DNA of 34,674 nucleotides from Hungatella sp. UBA3147 (GCA_002365025.1 DEYX01000191.1:1-34674), one strand, 5' to 3'. Counted from the stretch's first letter, positions 8,084-15,813 are shown. Notes: generated from the letters alone by a model not told the origin. Translations and numbers: made by a program.

Positions 8084-9523
8084 ATGGACTTATTACAGGT
8101 AAGAAATGGTAAAATCGTAGATAAATCGGGAAATCCTGTGTACCTTCGCGGTACCTGCGTGGGCGGCTGGATGAACATGGAGGATTTTATCAACGGATAT
8201 CCGGGTACTGAGAGCGGGATGAAGAGGGAGATGGCCAAAGCCATTGGTGCAGGCAAGGCAGAATTGTTTTTTGAGTCCATCCTCGACAACTTCCTGGCTG
8301 AGGAGGATATCCGGCTGATCCGTGAAACCGGAGCCAACTGCATCCGCATTCCTTTGAGTTACCGGCATTTTGAGGATGATCAAAATCCCTTTGTATATAA
8401 GGAAGAGGGATTTAAACGGCTGGATGCCGTACTGGATGCCTGTGAGCGCCAGGGTGTCTACGTAATCCTGGATATGCATGCCTTGTCCGGCTGGCAGAAC
8501 TGCCACTGGCACAGTGATAACGAGCGGGGCGCGGCTCTTCTCTGGAGCTTCCGCCATTTTCAGGAACGAATCATCGCACTCTGGGAGTCAATTGCACAAA
8601 GATACAAGGACAGAAATGCGGTAGCGGGCTACGATCTGATGAATGAGCCATCCACAGGAACGCCCACCGGCGAACATGCCTATGACTTTTATGAGTTCTA
8701 TCAGTCGGACTGGAAGGCGATCAACAAACTATACCGGGAGATAGCAGATGCGGTCCGAAAAATTGATAAAAAGCACATCCTGTTTCTGGAGGGGGATAAT
8801 TATTCCAGGAATTTTGAAGGGCTGGAGAAGCCTTTTGAGGATCAACTGGTGTACAGCAGCCACAACTATATACCGCCTGGATATGGGCCGGGGACGTACC
8901 CGGGATATTATGGCGGGGTGTACTGGGATAAGAATAGGCAGAGGACTGAATTCCTTAACCAACAGGGGACACAGTTTGCCTTGAAGCACCATGTACCTCT
9001 GTGGGTAGGGGAGTTCGGTTCCCAGTATCATGGTTTTCCTGAGGAGCTTCCATACCGACTGGCTTCTATGGAGGATCAGCTGGATATTTACAACACATAT
9101 GGAGTCCACTGGACCACCTGGACCTATAAGGACCCCGGGATTATGGGATGGGTATTCTTAGATCCGGAGAGCGAATATATGAAAATCATCCAGCCGGTTC
9201 AGGAACAAAAACGCATTCTGGGAGCTGAGAATTTCGTTGCAGATTATGCAGGAGTGGCGGAGGGCAGGAAGAAATCCCGCGCGCTAGCCGATTATATCCT
9301 GGATGTGATGGGAGAAACCAGGATTGATAAAGCTTCCAATGCGTTTGTGATGAATTACGGTGTACTTAACGGCTATGCGGGCGCTATGCTGCAGCCGGCT
9401 TATGCCAGGCGTTTTGCCGGATACAGTGAGGATGACTTAGAGCGCATTGCCGGAGGCTTTAAGCTGGAAAACTGTGTGAAGAACCAGCCTTATCTGAATC
9501 TTCTGAAACATATGCTGCATTGA
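8084..9523 (+). CDS. Glycoside hydrolase family 5 enzyme, cytoplasmic
   Basis: 479 residues. The TIM-barrel of clan GH-A is clear: RGTCVGGWMNMEDF at the N-terminus, CIRIPLSYRHFED, the acid/base glutamate in YDLMNEPS (Glu188) and the nucleophile in WVGEFGSQ (Glu310). The last 90 residues form a small extra helical region (to LNLLKHMLH). There is no signal peptide, unlike secreted cellulases of this family, so it probably cleaves short imported glycosides, working with the GH3 enzyme encoded 38 bases upstream. The subfamily and linkage (beta-1,3- or beta-1,4-glucoside, or aryl glycoside) cannot be told from the sequence alone. The start is supported by AAGGAGAG. Confidence 0.92.
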   Translation: MDLLQVRNGKIVDKSGNPVYLRGTCVGGWMNMEDFINGYPGTESGMKREMAKAIGAGKAELFFESILDNFLAEEDIRLIRETGANCIRIPLSYRHFEDDQNPFVYKEEGFKRLDAVLDACERQGVYVILDMHALSGWQNCHWHSDNERGAALLWSFRHFQERIIALWESIAQRYKDRNAVAGYDLMNEPSTGTPTGEHAYDFYEFYQSDWKAINKLYREIADAVRKIDKKHILFLEGDNYSRNFEGLEKPFEDQLVYSSHNYIPPGYGPGTYPGYYGGVYWDKNRQRTEFLNQQGTQFALKHHVPLWVGEFGSQYHGFPEELPYRLASMEDQLDIYNTYGVHWTTWTYKDPGIMGWVFLDPESEYMKIIQPVQEQKRILGAENFVADYAGVAEGRKKSRALADYILDVMGETRIDKASNAFVMNYGVLNGYAGAMLQPAYARRFAGYSEDDLERIAGGFKLENCVKNQPYLNLLKHMLH

Positions 9524-9607
9524 TAAATGTTCATGAATCTGATAAAATTGGATGTGAAAATATTCAAATAGGCAGCCGGGAATAACGGAAAGAGGAGAGA
9601 ACTTGGG

Positions 9608-10567
9608 ATGAGGAAAAAGATAGTCTGGAAAGAAAAAATGGCAGAATACTGGATGATTGGGCTTTTACTCTTCCTGGTGGCTGTGTTCTCTTATATGTTG
9701 CCGGTATTTGCCACCAGAGGGAACCTTGCCAGCTTCCTGCGTTCCATGCCTATTTTGGGGATTGCCACGCTGGGAGTGGCAATGCTTATGATCTCTGGCG
9801 GAATTGACTTATCCTGTGGGGCCATCATGGCCTGCGCAGGGACGACAGCTGCGTATCTGGCGGTACGGGGAATGCATCCGGCAGTATGCCTGGCTCTTGG
9901 CATCCTCTGCGGCGGTTCCTGGGGACTTCTCAACGGGTTTCTGATTACACGGTTTGAGCTTAAGCCGTTTATAGTGACCGTAGGAAGCAATTACATGATC
10001 CGGGGGCTGACCCAGATGTTCACAGGGGGCATTCTGATCAGCGGTCTGCCAGGCTGGTTTTACCACATTTCAAACACCCGTCTGCTGGGCAATATCCTCT
10101 ATTCTAATTTTCTTATCTTCCTGATCCTGGCTGTGGCAGTTGTTCTTATTATGAAATGTACCATATTCGGCCGATACTGCTATGCCGTAGGCTCCAGTAA
10201 GAAGGCCAGCAGTCTGGCCGGCATCCAGGTAAAGCGGCACCTTCTCAAGGTTTATTTTATTGAAGGGGCCTTTGCGGGGATTGCGGGAATCATCCTTATG
10301 TCCTACTTGAATGTGGGCGCATCCAGTGAAGCTATGGGGCTGGAAGCGTATGCCATCGCTGCTGTGATTATCGGCGGGATCCGGTTTGAAGGAGGGGCAG
10401 GAGGCATCGCGCGAGCGGTTCTGGGGCTGCTTATTATAGAAGTGTTTAAAAACGGTATGAATGCGGCCGGTTTAAATACTTACGGGCAGCAGGCAGTTAC
10501 AGGGCTTATGATTCTGGCGGCTATTGTGATGGACTATTTTCGGAAGAAGAGGGAAGAATCGGCATGA
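9608..10567 (+). CDS. CUT2 (ribose/xylose-type) ABC transporter permease
   Basis: 319-residue hydrophobic protein of the RbsC/BPD_transp_2 family, with about eight to ten membrane segments and the family motifs ISGGIDLSCGAIMA (after the third segment) and RFEGGAGGIARAVLG near the C-terminus, where RbsC proteins have a GGxxxxGGxG motif. It would transport a monosaccharide or sugar acid. Its stop overlaps the next gene's start by four bases (ATGA), so the permease and the binding protein are coupled. No RbsA-type double ATPase gene lies anywhere in the window, which is unusual because CUT2 systems normally encode their own. Confidence 0.9.
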   Translation: MRKKIVWKEKMAEYWMIGLLLFLVAVFSYMLPVFATRGNLASFLRSMPILGIATLGVAMLMISGGIDLSCGAIMACAGTTAAYLAVRGMHPAVCLALGILCGGSWGLLNGFLITRFELKPFIVTVGSNYMIRGLTQMFTGGILISGLPGWFYHISNTRLLGNILYSNFLIFLILAVAVVLIMKCTIFGRYCYAVGSSKKASSLAGIQVKRHLLKVYFIEGAFAGIAGIILMSYLNVGASSEAMGLEAYAIAAVIIGGIRFEGGAGGIARAVLGLLIIEVFKNGMNAAGLNTYGQQAVTGLMILAAIVMDYFRKKREESA

Positions 10568-11559
10568 GAATGTTTAAGATTTGGGGAATCGGAATGGCGG
10601 TATGCCTTTTTATGTCCGGATGCGGGAGGCAGTCCACCGCCGCTATTGAACGGCAGGAAGGGAAGACACTGTATCTGATAGCATTGAATGAAGAAGGACC
10701 TTATTGGAAGCCGTTGATTCAAAGTGCGCAGGATCAGGCCAGAGAGCGGGGGTGTACTCTGATCGTAAAAGCAGGGCTGCCTGGGGATTCCTCACGACCC
10801 CAGAAGCTGATTGAGATGGTCCAGGAGGCCATCGATCAAAAAGCTGACGGCATTGCCATGGCGGCCTTAGAACCGGAGATGTTTGATATAAAAGCGGCGG
10901 AGGCAATGGCCGCCGGAATCAAAGTAGTCACCTATGATACAGACATCAGGACTTTAAGCAACCGGCTGGCATATATCGGAACCAATAATTATGAAGCCGG
11001 AATGGAACTGGGAAGACGGGGGGCCGAAGACTTAAAAGCCCGGGGAATTACCGGGGGAAGGCTGACGGCCGTTACCTACAGTGGTTCCGCTCAGAATATG
11101 ACCGAGCGTTACAAGGGGCTTAAGGACGGTTTTAACCAGGCGATGGATCAGGATGCCGCCCAGTTTACCTGGTGTACTTGGATTATAAATGACTTAAGCG
11201 TATCCAGGGCAAAAGAGCAATTGGAGACACAGATCATATCCTATCCTGACTTAAAGGCAGTGTTCACTCTGGGAACTGAGTCTGTCATTACCGGGACCAT
11301 GGAAGCTATCAAATTCCAGAACCTCCAGGGAACACTGTACCACTATGGATTCGATTATTCCCCGACTCTGGCAGCTGGTGTGGATGAGGGCCTGATTACA
11401 GGCATTGTGGACCAGAACTATCAGGTGATAGGCAGGACACTGGTGGACAAACTGGCGGACGCAGTGGAGGGGAGAGAGATTGAGAAGGAATACTTAATTG
11501 ATGTGACATGGGTAGAAGCCAAGGATATAAAAGCGTATGGAGAGAAAGCGGAGAGGTAA
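10564..11559 (+). CDS. CUT2 sugar-binding lipoprotein (RbsB-like)
   Basis: 331-residue periplasmic-binding-protein type I fold (LacI/RbsB superfamily): LYLIALNEEGPYWKPLIQSA near the N-terminus, EAIDQKADGIAMAALEPEM, VVTYDTDI, RLAYIGTNNYEAGMELGRRG and the C-terminal GIVDQNYQVIGRTLVDKL. The start has a short lipoprotein signal with lipobox FMSGC (Cys20), so the protein is tethered to the outer face of the membrane. Its start overlaps the permease stop. The dehydratase gene follows after five bases, which suggests that the ligand is close to the sugar acid consumed downstream. It could instead be a sensor subunit for the membrane-less kinase of this locus; that is inference. Confidence 0.9.
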   Translation: MRMFKIWGIGMAVCLFMSGCGRQSTAAIERQEGKTLYLIALNEEGPYWKPLIQSAQDQARERGCTLIVKAGLPGDSSRPQKLIEMVQEAIDQKADGIAMAALEPEMFDIKAAEAMAAGIKVVTYDTDIRTLSNRLAYIGTNNYEAGMELGRRGAEDLKARGITGGRLTAVTYSGSAQNMTERYKGLKDGFNQAMDQDAAQFTWCTWIINDLSVSRAKEQLETQIISYPDLKAVFTLGTESVITGTMEAIKFQNLQGTLYHYGFDYSPTLAAGVDEGLITGIVDQNYQVIGRTLVDKLADAVEGREIEKEYLIDVTWVEAKDIKAYGEKAER

Positions 11560-11564
11560 TTTAA

Positions 11565-13292
11565 ATGAATATGAAGCAGAAAAGTGCGCCCCAGCGGGAG
11601 CTGTGGGCTCAGTTTGACGCCCTGCAGTTGGGAAGCGGCTGGAATGAGGAAGATATAAAGAAGCCTCAGATTTTGCTTGAGGATGCCTTTGGGGACAGCC
11701 ATCCGGGCAGCGTGCATCTTTCGGGGCTCATGGAACAGGTAAAATACGGTGTGTTTGAAAAAGGCGGGCATCCTGCCGGGTATCATACTACGGATATCTG
11801 CGACGGCTGCGCCCAGGGACATAACGGAATGAATTACATACTGGCCTCCAGAGAGGCTATCTGCGATATGATAGAACTCCACGGCTCTGTGTATCCATGG
11901 GAGGGGATGGTACTTGCGTCATCCTGTGACAAATCCATACCCGCCCAATTAAAGGCAGCGGCCCGGCTTGACATTCCTTCCATATTTATACCTGGGGGGA
12001 GTATGAGGAACGGGCCGGGGATGACGACTTCCCTGGTGGCAGGAGACATATCCCTGCGCCAGAAGCGGGAAGGGGCTATTACTCCGCAGGAAATAAGGGA
12101 TTACAAGCTGACGGGATGCCCCTCGGCCGGCGCATGTACGTTTCTGGGAACGGCCAGTACCATGCAATGCATGGCGGAAGCCCTGGGCATGGCGCTGCCA
12201 GGCTCTGCGTTAATTCCGGCCACCATGCGGGATATCCTGGCATGGGCGCGAAGGGCAGGCCAAACCATAATGAAGCTGGCGGAGAAGGATATCCGTCCAA
12301 GCCAGATCATGACAAAGGAATCATTTGAGAATGCCATCATGATCCATAGTGCAATCGGAGGGTCTACCAATGGAGTCATTCATCTCACTTCCCTGGCAAG
12401 AGAGCTTGGGCTCCTTATCGCACCGGAAAAATTTGACGAGATCAATCACCGGATCCCCCACATCGGAAATATAACCCCCAGCGGCCGGCATCTGACAGAA
12501 GCCTTCTGGTTCGCAGGCGGAATTCCCATGGTAGAACGGGAACTAAGGGATCTGCTGCATCTTGATGTAATGACAGTTACAGGCAGGACGCTGGGAGAAA
12601 ATCTGGAAGATTTGGAGAAGGATGGCTTTTATGAGCGTTATGCAGGTTATCTGAGCAATTACGGACTGAAGCGGGAACAGGTTATTTTCCCGGTCAGTGA
12701 AGCCGTTGAAAAAGGCTCCATCGCTGTTATGAGGGGTAATCTGGCACCCGAGGGAGCAGTCATTAAATATGCTGCATGTGTCAGGGAGATGTGGGAGCAT
12801 AAAGGAAGGGCACGAGTCTTTGAATGCGAGGAAGATGCTTACCAGTCAGTGGTGAAAAAGGAGATTCGCAAAGGTGATATCATTGTGATCCGCTATGAAG
12901 GGCCAAGGGGCAGCGGCATGCCGGAAATGCTTATGACGACTGAGGCAATTGTCTGTGATCATGAGCTCAATGGAAGTGTGGCCCTGGTAACGGACGGCAG
13001 GTTTTCAGGAGCCACAAGAGGACCTGCTATCGGTCATGTGTCTCCGGAAGCAGCAGCAGGAGGGCCTCTTGCTTTTGTAAGAGACGGCGACATCATTTCC
13101 TACAGTGTGAAGGACAGGACCCTGAATCTGACAGGAATCCAGGGGGATGAACGGACTCTTAAGGAGATTGAGAAGGTTCTTGAAGAACGGAAAAAAGAGG
13201 GGATCATTCCCAGACCGAAGCGGAAAGGGATATTGGCTAGATACACCAGGGATGCCCTTTCGGCCATGGAAGGAGCAGGATATGAAGGGTAA
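11565..13292 (+). CDS. Sugar-acid dehydratase, IlvD/Edd family (YagF/YjhG or arabinonate type)
   Basis: 575 residues, Fe-S dependent dehydratase family. It should convert an aldonic acid such as xylonate, arabinonate or gluconate to the 2-keto-3-deoxy acid. Visible motifs are YHTTDICDGCAQGHNGM (Cys79, Cys82), SSCDKSIP (Cys121, Lys123), TGCPSAGACTFLGTASTM (Cys185, Cys191), AIGGSTNGVIHL and the C-terminal TDGRFSGATRGPAIGHVSPE. The CNxH cluster motif of dihydroxy-acid dehydratases is replaced by HPGSVH, as in YagF/YjhG as I remember them, which argues against a role in valine synthesis. The next enzyme gene is a KDG-type aldolase, so the pair makes a non-phosphorylative route to pyruvate. The exact substrate is not determined. 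Confidence 0.9.
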   Translation: MNMKQKSAPQRELWAQFDALQLGSGWNEEDIKKPQILLEDAFGDSHPGSVHLSGLMEQVKYGVFEKGGHPAGYHTTDICDGCAQGHNGMNYILASREAICDMIELHGSVYPWEGMVLASSCDKSIPAQLKAAARLDIPSIFIPGGSMRNGPGMTTSLVAGDISLRQKREGAITPQEIRDYKLTGCPSAGACTFLGTASTMQCMAEALGMALPGSALIPATMRDILAWARRAGQTIMKLAEKDIRPSQIMTKESFENAIMIHSAIGGSTNGVIHLTSLARELGLLIAPEKFDEINHRIPHIGNITPSGRHLTEAFWFAGGIPMVERELRDLLHLDVMTVTGRTLGENLEDLEKDGFYERYAGYLSNYGLKREQVIFPVSEAVEKGSIAVMRGNLAPEGAVIKYAACVREMWEHKGRARVFECEEDAYQSVVKKEIRKGDIIVIRYEGPRGSGMPEMLMTTEAIVCDHELNGSVALVTDGRFSGATRGPAIGHVSPEAAAGGPLAFVRDGDIISYSVKDRTLNLTGIQGDERTLKEIEKVLEERKKEGIIPRPKRKGILARYTRDALSAMEGAGYEG

Positions 13293-13374
13293 AGGACGAA
13301 GGCGTGCGGGAAGAGATATCCTGGCCCGTCTGATGCGTACTGTACTCAAGGAGAGAAGGAGGATGGCAGTTTAG
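13282..13374 (+). CDS. Possible 30-residue basic peptide between dehydratase and aldolase
   Basis: A 30-codon reading frame starts inside the dehydratase 3' end, is preceded by AAGGAG at six bases, and ends in TAG immediately before the aldolase ATG at 13375. The peptide is very basic (MKGKGRRRAGRD at the N-terminus, KERRR near the end). It contains the aldolase's own AGGAGG. It could be a real small protein, a coupling leader for the aldolase, or chance; no family is recognised. Confidence 0.3.
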   Translation: MKGKGRRRAGRDILARLMRTVLKERRRMAV

Positions 13375-14271
13375 ATGAATGCAAAATATATAACACCGGC
13401 AGTGACGGCATTTACAAGTGACTTTCATGTGGATATGGAGGCCAATAGGCAGATATACGACCATCTCATAGCAGGAGGAATGGATGGAATCCTGATTCTT
13501 GGAAGTATAGGGGAGTTCTTTGCCATTCCGCTGGAAGAGAAGAAACGGATGATCCGGGAGGCCCTTGCTTACGTGGATCATCGGGTAACGGTTTATGTAG
13601 GTACCGGCGGTACGGTTTTTGAGGAATGTGCAGAGCTGTCCAGCTATGCCCTGGAGCAGGGGGCGGATGGAGTTATGGTCATCTCTCCCTATTACTTTAA
13701 CCTGCCGGAAAGCGCTGTTCTGGACTTTTATGATACCCTGGCCGGAAGGATAGAAGGCCCGCTGCTGCTGTATAATTTCCCTGCCAGAACCGGTTATGAC
13801 TTAAAGCCTCAGGTGGTTCTCGAACTGGCCCGCAGGAGGAAGAATATTGTGGGGATTAAGGACACCGTGGATGTCATGGGGCATACCAGGGCTTTGATTC
13901 AGACTGTGAAGAGAGAATTTCCTGAATTCCTGATTTATTCAGGATTTGATGAATTCTTCTCCCATAATGTGATAAGCGGAGGAGACGGCTGTATTGCCGG
14001 GTTATCCAATTTTGTGCCGGAGACAGCCTCTGCTCTTGCTGAGGCGGCCAGGAGGGAGGATTTCGGGCTGCTGCGGGAATACCAGATGAAGATTGACAGG
14101 CTTATGGCGGTATATGATGTGGGAGAGCAATTTGTACCTATTATAAAAAAGGCCATGGTGCTTTGCGGGATACCCATGAAGTCCGTTTGCGCCCGGCCCA
14201 TGCAGGAGGCCACGGAGGGAGAAACCAGGCGGCTTGAGCAGATTCTTAAGGAAGAGGGATTGATTCGGTGA
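13375..14271 (+). CDS. 2-keto-3-deoxy-sugar-acid aldolase (DapA/YagE family)
   Basis: 298-residue class I aldolase of the dihydrodipicolinate synthase/N-acetylneuraminate lyase superfamily. The pyruvate-binding motif ILGSIGEFFAI (residues about 40-50), the catalytic tyrosine in LLYNFPARTGYDL and the Schiff-base lysine in NIVGIKDTVD (Lys162) are all present. In this operon it should cleave the 2-keto-3-deoxy acid made by the preceding dehydratase to pyruvate and an aldehyde (glycolaldehyde from a pentonate, glyceraldehyde from a hexonate). The YagE/YagF pairing known in E. coli supports this over lysine synthesis. AGGAGG lies 12 bases before the ATG, slightly far. It is the last gene of the operon. 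Confidence 0.92.
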   Translation: MNAKYITPAVTAFTSDFHVDMEANRQIYDHLIAGGMDGILILGSIGEFFAIPLEEKKRMIREALAYVDHRVTVYVGTGGTVFEECAELSSYALEQGADGVMVISPYYFNLPESAVLDFYDTLAGRIEGPLLLYNFPARTGYDLKPQVVLELARRRKNIVGIKDTVDVMGHTRALIQTVKREFPEFLIYSGFDEFFSHNVISGGDGCIAGLSNFVPETASALAEAARREDFGLLREYQMKIDRLMAVYDVGEQFVPIIKKAMVLCGIPMKSVCARPMQEATEGETRRLEQILKEEGLIR

Positions 14272-14301
14272 ACGCAGAGGAATAGAAGTTTTTGAGCAGG
14301 A

Positions 14302-14347
14302 GAAAAGAACATTCTTTAACGGATATCCGCTGGAGAATGTTCTTTTC
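14302..14347. terminator. Terminator of the sugar operon
   Basis: Perfect 14-bp inverted repeat, GAAAAGAACATTCT (14302-14315) and AGAATGTTCTTTTC (14334-14347), with an 18-base loop that itself contains the palindrome CGGATATCCG. It follows the aldolase stop by 30 bases. The T-run is short, so it may be a moderate or bidirectional terminator. 14348-14425 shows nothing I can name. Confidence 0.7.
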
Positions 14348-14425
14348 AATGAAGATAAAGCTCCCTAATCAGCGGTTGCTTTTGCAGAATTACATTCGCA
14401 GGATTTCCCCAAATAAAATATTGAT

Positions 14426-14454
14426 TTTACAGATAATGGAAAATAATGTATAAT
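14426..14454 (+). promoter_or_regulatory. Sigma-A-type promoter upstream of the hairpin RNA
   Basis: TTTACA (14426-14431), 17-base spacer, TATAAT (14449-14454). Five of six and six of six consensus matches, the best-looking promoter between the two flanking genes. Confidence 0.65.
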
Positions 14455-14460
14455 TGTCAT

Positions 14461-14577
14461 ATGATCGAAAGTAAAAGCCCTTTCGATTATCAGATGGACG
14501 GCGCAAAAAGCATGCGCTTTTTATCCTCAATTGCTTCGCAAGATCAGATGAACAGGCTGAAAAACAGCCCTTTTATC
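14461..14577 (+). ncRNA. Candidate small RNA or attenuated leader with three hairpins
   Basis: Starts just after a strong promoter. It holds three successive stem-loops: ATCGAAAG/CTTTCGAT (14464-14471 with 14480-14487), GCGCA/TGCGC (14501-14505 with 14513-14517) followed by TTTTT, and GGCTG/CAGCC (14555-14559 with 14565-14569) followed by CTTTT. The last two look like intrinsic terminators, and their flanks are partly similar (CAGATGGAC and CAGATGAAC before the stems, TTTTATC after). A second promoter lies downstream for the DUF4190 gene, so this may be an independent RNA of about 117 bases. A reading frame crosses the region but looks non-coding. No known RNA family is recognised. Confidence 0.4.
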
Positions 14578-14582
14578 TTCAC

Positions 14583-14611
14583 TTGCCATGCAAATTTAAA
14601 TAAGTTATATA
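14583..14611 (+). promoter_or_regulatory. Candidate promoter of the DUF4190/DUF975 operon
   Basis: TTGCCA (14583-14588), 17-base spacer, TATATA (14606-14611), leaving about 20 bases of leader before the ATG at 14638. Confidence 0.45.
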
Positions 14612-14637
14612 TTATGACAGAAAGGGAGATGATAGAA

Positions 14638-14985
14638 ATGGATCAGGATAATCAAGATGGTTCCTGGCTGGAAAATCAGGATTTGGATCGCGGAGCCGTA
14701 TATAAACAGCCAGAGAGCCCGGTGCAGAGCAACATGGCCCTTGCCTCTCTGGTCATGGGGATTCTTGGAATTATAACCTCCTGCTGTTGTTACGGAGGAT
14801 TGATTTTCGGAAGCCTTGGAATTCTGTTTGCCCTGCTTTCCAGGACAGAAGACAGGTTTGAAGGCTATGCAAAGGCAGGCCTTATTACTTCATCCATTGC
14901 CATTGTGCTTGTTGTATTGGTTATTATCGTATTTGTGGGAACTGCGGCGATGAGTGGCCTGGGGCTGGGAGGTGTGTTTTCATGA
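14638..14985 (+). CDS. DUF4190-type small membrane protein
   Basis: 115 residues from the ATG at 14638, preceded by AAAGGGAG at nine bases. The acidic N-terminal tail (about 40 residues, MDQDNQDGSW onward) is followed by two hydrophobic segments (MALASLVMGILGIITSCCCY with GGLIFGSLGILFALL, then SSIAIVLVVLVIIVFVGTAA) flanking the YAKAGLITS loop. This is the DUF4190 layout: small two- to three-segment membrane proteins of unknown function. A longer in-frame reading from 14446 passes through the hairpin RNA and is rejected. Its stop overlaps the start of the next gene by four bases (ATGA), so the two products probably work together. Confidence 0.85.
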   Translation: MDQDNQDGSWLENQDLDRGAVYKQPESPVQSNMALASLVMGILGIITSCCCYGGLIFGSLGILFALLSRTEDRFEGYAKAGLITSSIAIVLVVLVIIVFVGTAAMSGLGLGGVFS

Positions 14986-15809
14986 AAACTTCATCATCAG
15001 AACTTAAAAGCCGTGCAAAGCGGTCCTTGAAAGGCAGATACGGCTTGTGTATCGGCATCCAGTTTATAGAATATGCTATTCTTCTTGCTATAACACTGGT
15101 GTATATTTTAAAGTCCTTTTCTATGGGACTGGTAAGAGATCCTTTTTCTAATGGCGGCAGCGTATCTGCAGGAAATGTAATCCTGAAGGCAGGGGTTTAT
15201 ATCTCACTCCTGATCATTCTCTCTGTATACGGTCTTTTAAAACCAGGAGTACTTAAGATTTATATGGATATATGCAATGGTCATGCCACCAAACTGGCTG
15301 ACTTACTCTTTGCTTTTCAGAACAAGCCCCATAGGTTTTTAGGACTTTACTTTATAAATCTTTTCATTGGATTTGCCTGGGGAATACCGTACTTTGTAGT
15401 ACTCATTGTAGCTGTCATCACTGATTTTATACCTGTCATGATAATACTGCTGGTACTAACGTACCTGCTTCTGCTAATTGGAAATATCATAACAATGCTG
15501 TATTTATCCCAGTCCATGTACCTTCTCATCGAATCTCCGGATTTAAAGGTAATTGGGAGCCTTAAGGAAAGTGCAGCTATGATGAAGGGCAATAAGGGAG
15601 GCTATTTTTACCTTTTCATAAGCTTCATCGGTATGGTGGTCCTGGGATACTGTTCCATGGGTATTGGCTTACTCTGGATCATCCCTTACATTCAATCTAC
15701 TATGACAGAATATTATTTTGATCTTAAGGAACGGCTTTCTCGGAATACCCCCGGAAGAGGTGAGGAAATTTCCTTTGAATCCATGTGGGACCAGGAAAAT
15801 CAGTGGTAG
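14982..15809 (+). CDS. DUF975-family integral membrane protein
   Basis: 275 residues. The N-terminal SSSELKSRAKRSLKGRYG resembles the amphipathic 'LK.RAK..L.G.YG' entry of DUF975 proteins, followed by five or six membrane segments and a charged cytoplasmic tail (from about residue 245). DUF975 proteins are common in Firmicutes with no established role. GGGAGGTG before the start and the overlap with the preceding gene show translational coupling. No catalytic motif is visible. Confidence 0.85.
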   Translation: MKTSSSELKSRAKRSLKGRYGLCIGIQFIEYAILLAITLVYILKSFSMGLVRDPFSNGGSVSAGNVILKAGVYISLLIILSVYGLLKPGVLKIYMDICNGHATKLADLLFAFQNKPHRFLGLYFINLFIGFAWGIPYFVVLIVAVITDFIPVMIILLVLTYLLLLIGNIITMLYLSQSMYLLIESPDLKVIGSLKESAAMMKGNKGGYFYLFISFIGMVVLGYCSMGIGLLWIIPYIQSTMTEYYFDLKERLSRNTPGRGEEISFESMWDQENQW

Positions 15810-15813
15810 AGCC

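Noticed and set aside
11565..13292. Calling the IlvD-family gene a valine-pathway dihydroxy-acid dehydratase
   Set aside because: The CNxH motif is replaced, the neighbours are sugar genes, and an aldolase of the matching pathway follows.
13375..14271. Dihydrodipicolinate synthase (lysine synthesis) for the DapA-family gene
   Set aside because: The superfamily motifs do not distinguish, but the sugar-acid dehydratase upstream and the operon context point to a keto-deoxy-acid aldolase.
14302..14347. A second copy of the AGAACA/TGTTCT operator
   Set aside because: The same hexamers appear as part of a 14-bp terminator stem 30 bases after the last gene, with an incompatible spacing; coincidence.
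14446..14637. Extension of the DUF4190 protein to 179 residues
   Set aside because: The added part overlaps three hairpins and two promoter-like sites and has no hydrophobic or domain features; ATG 14638 has the ribosome site.
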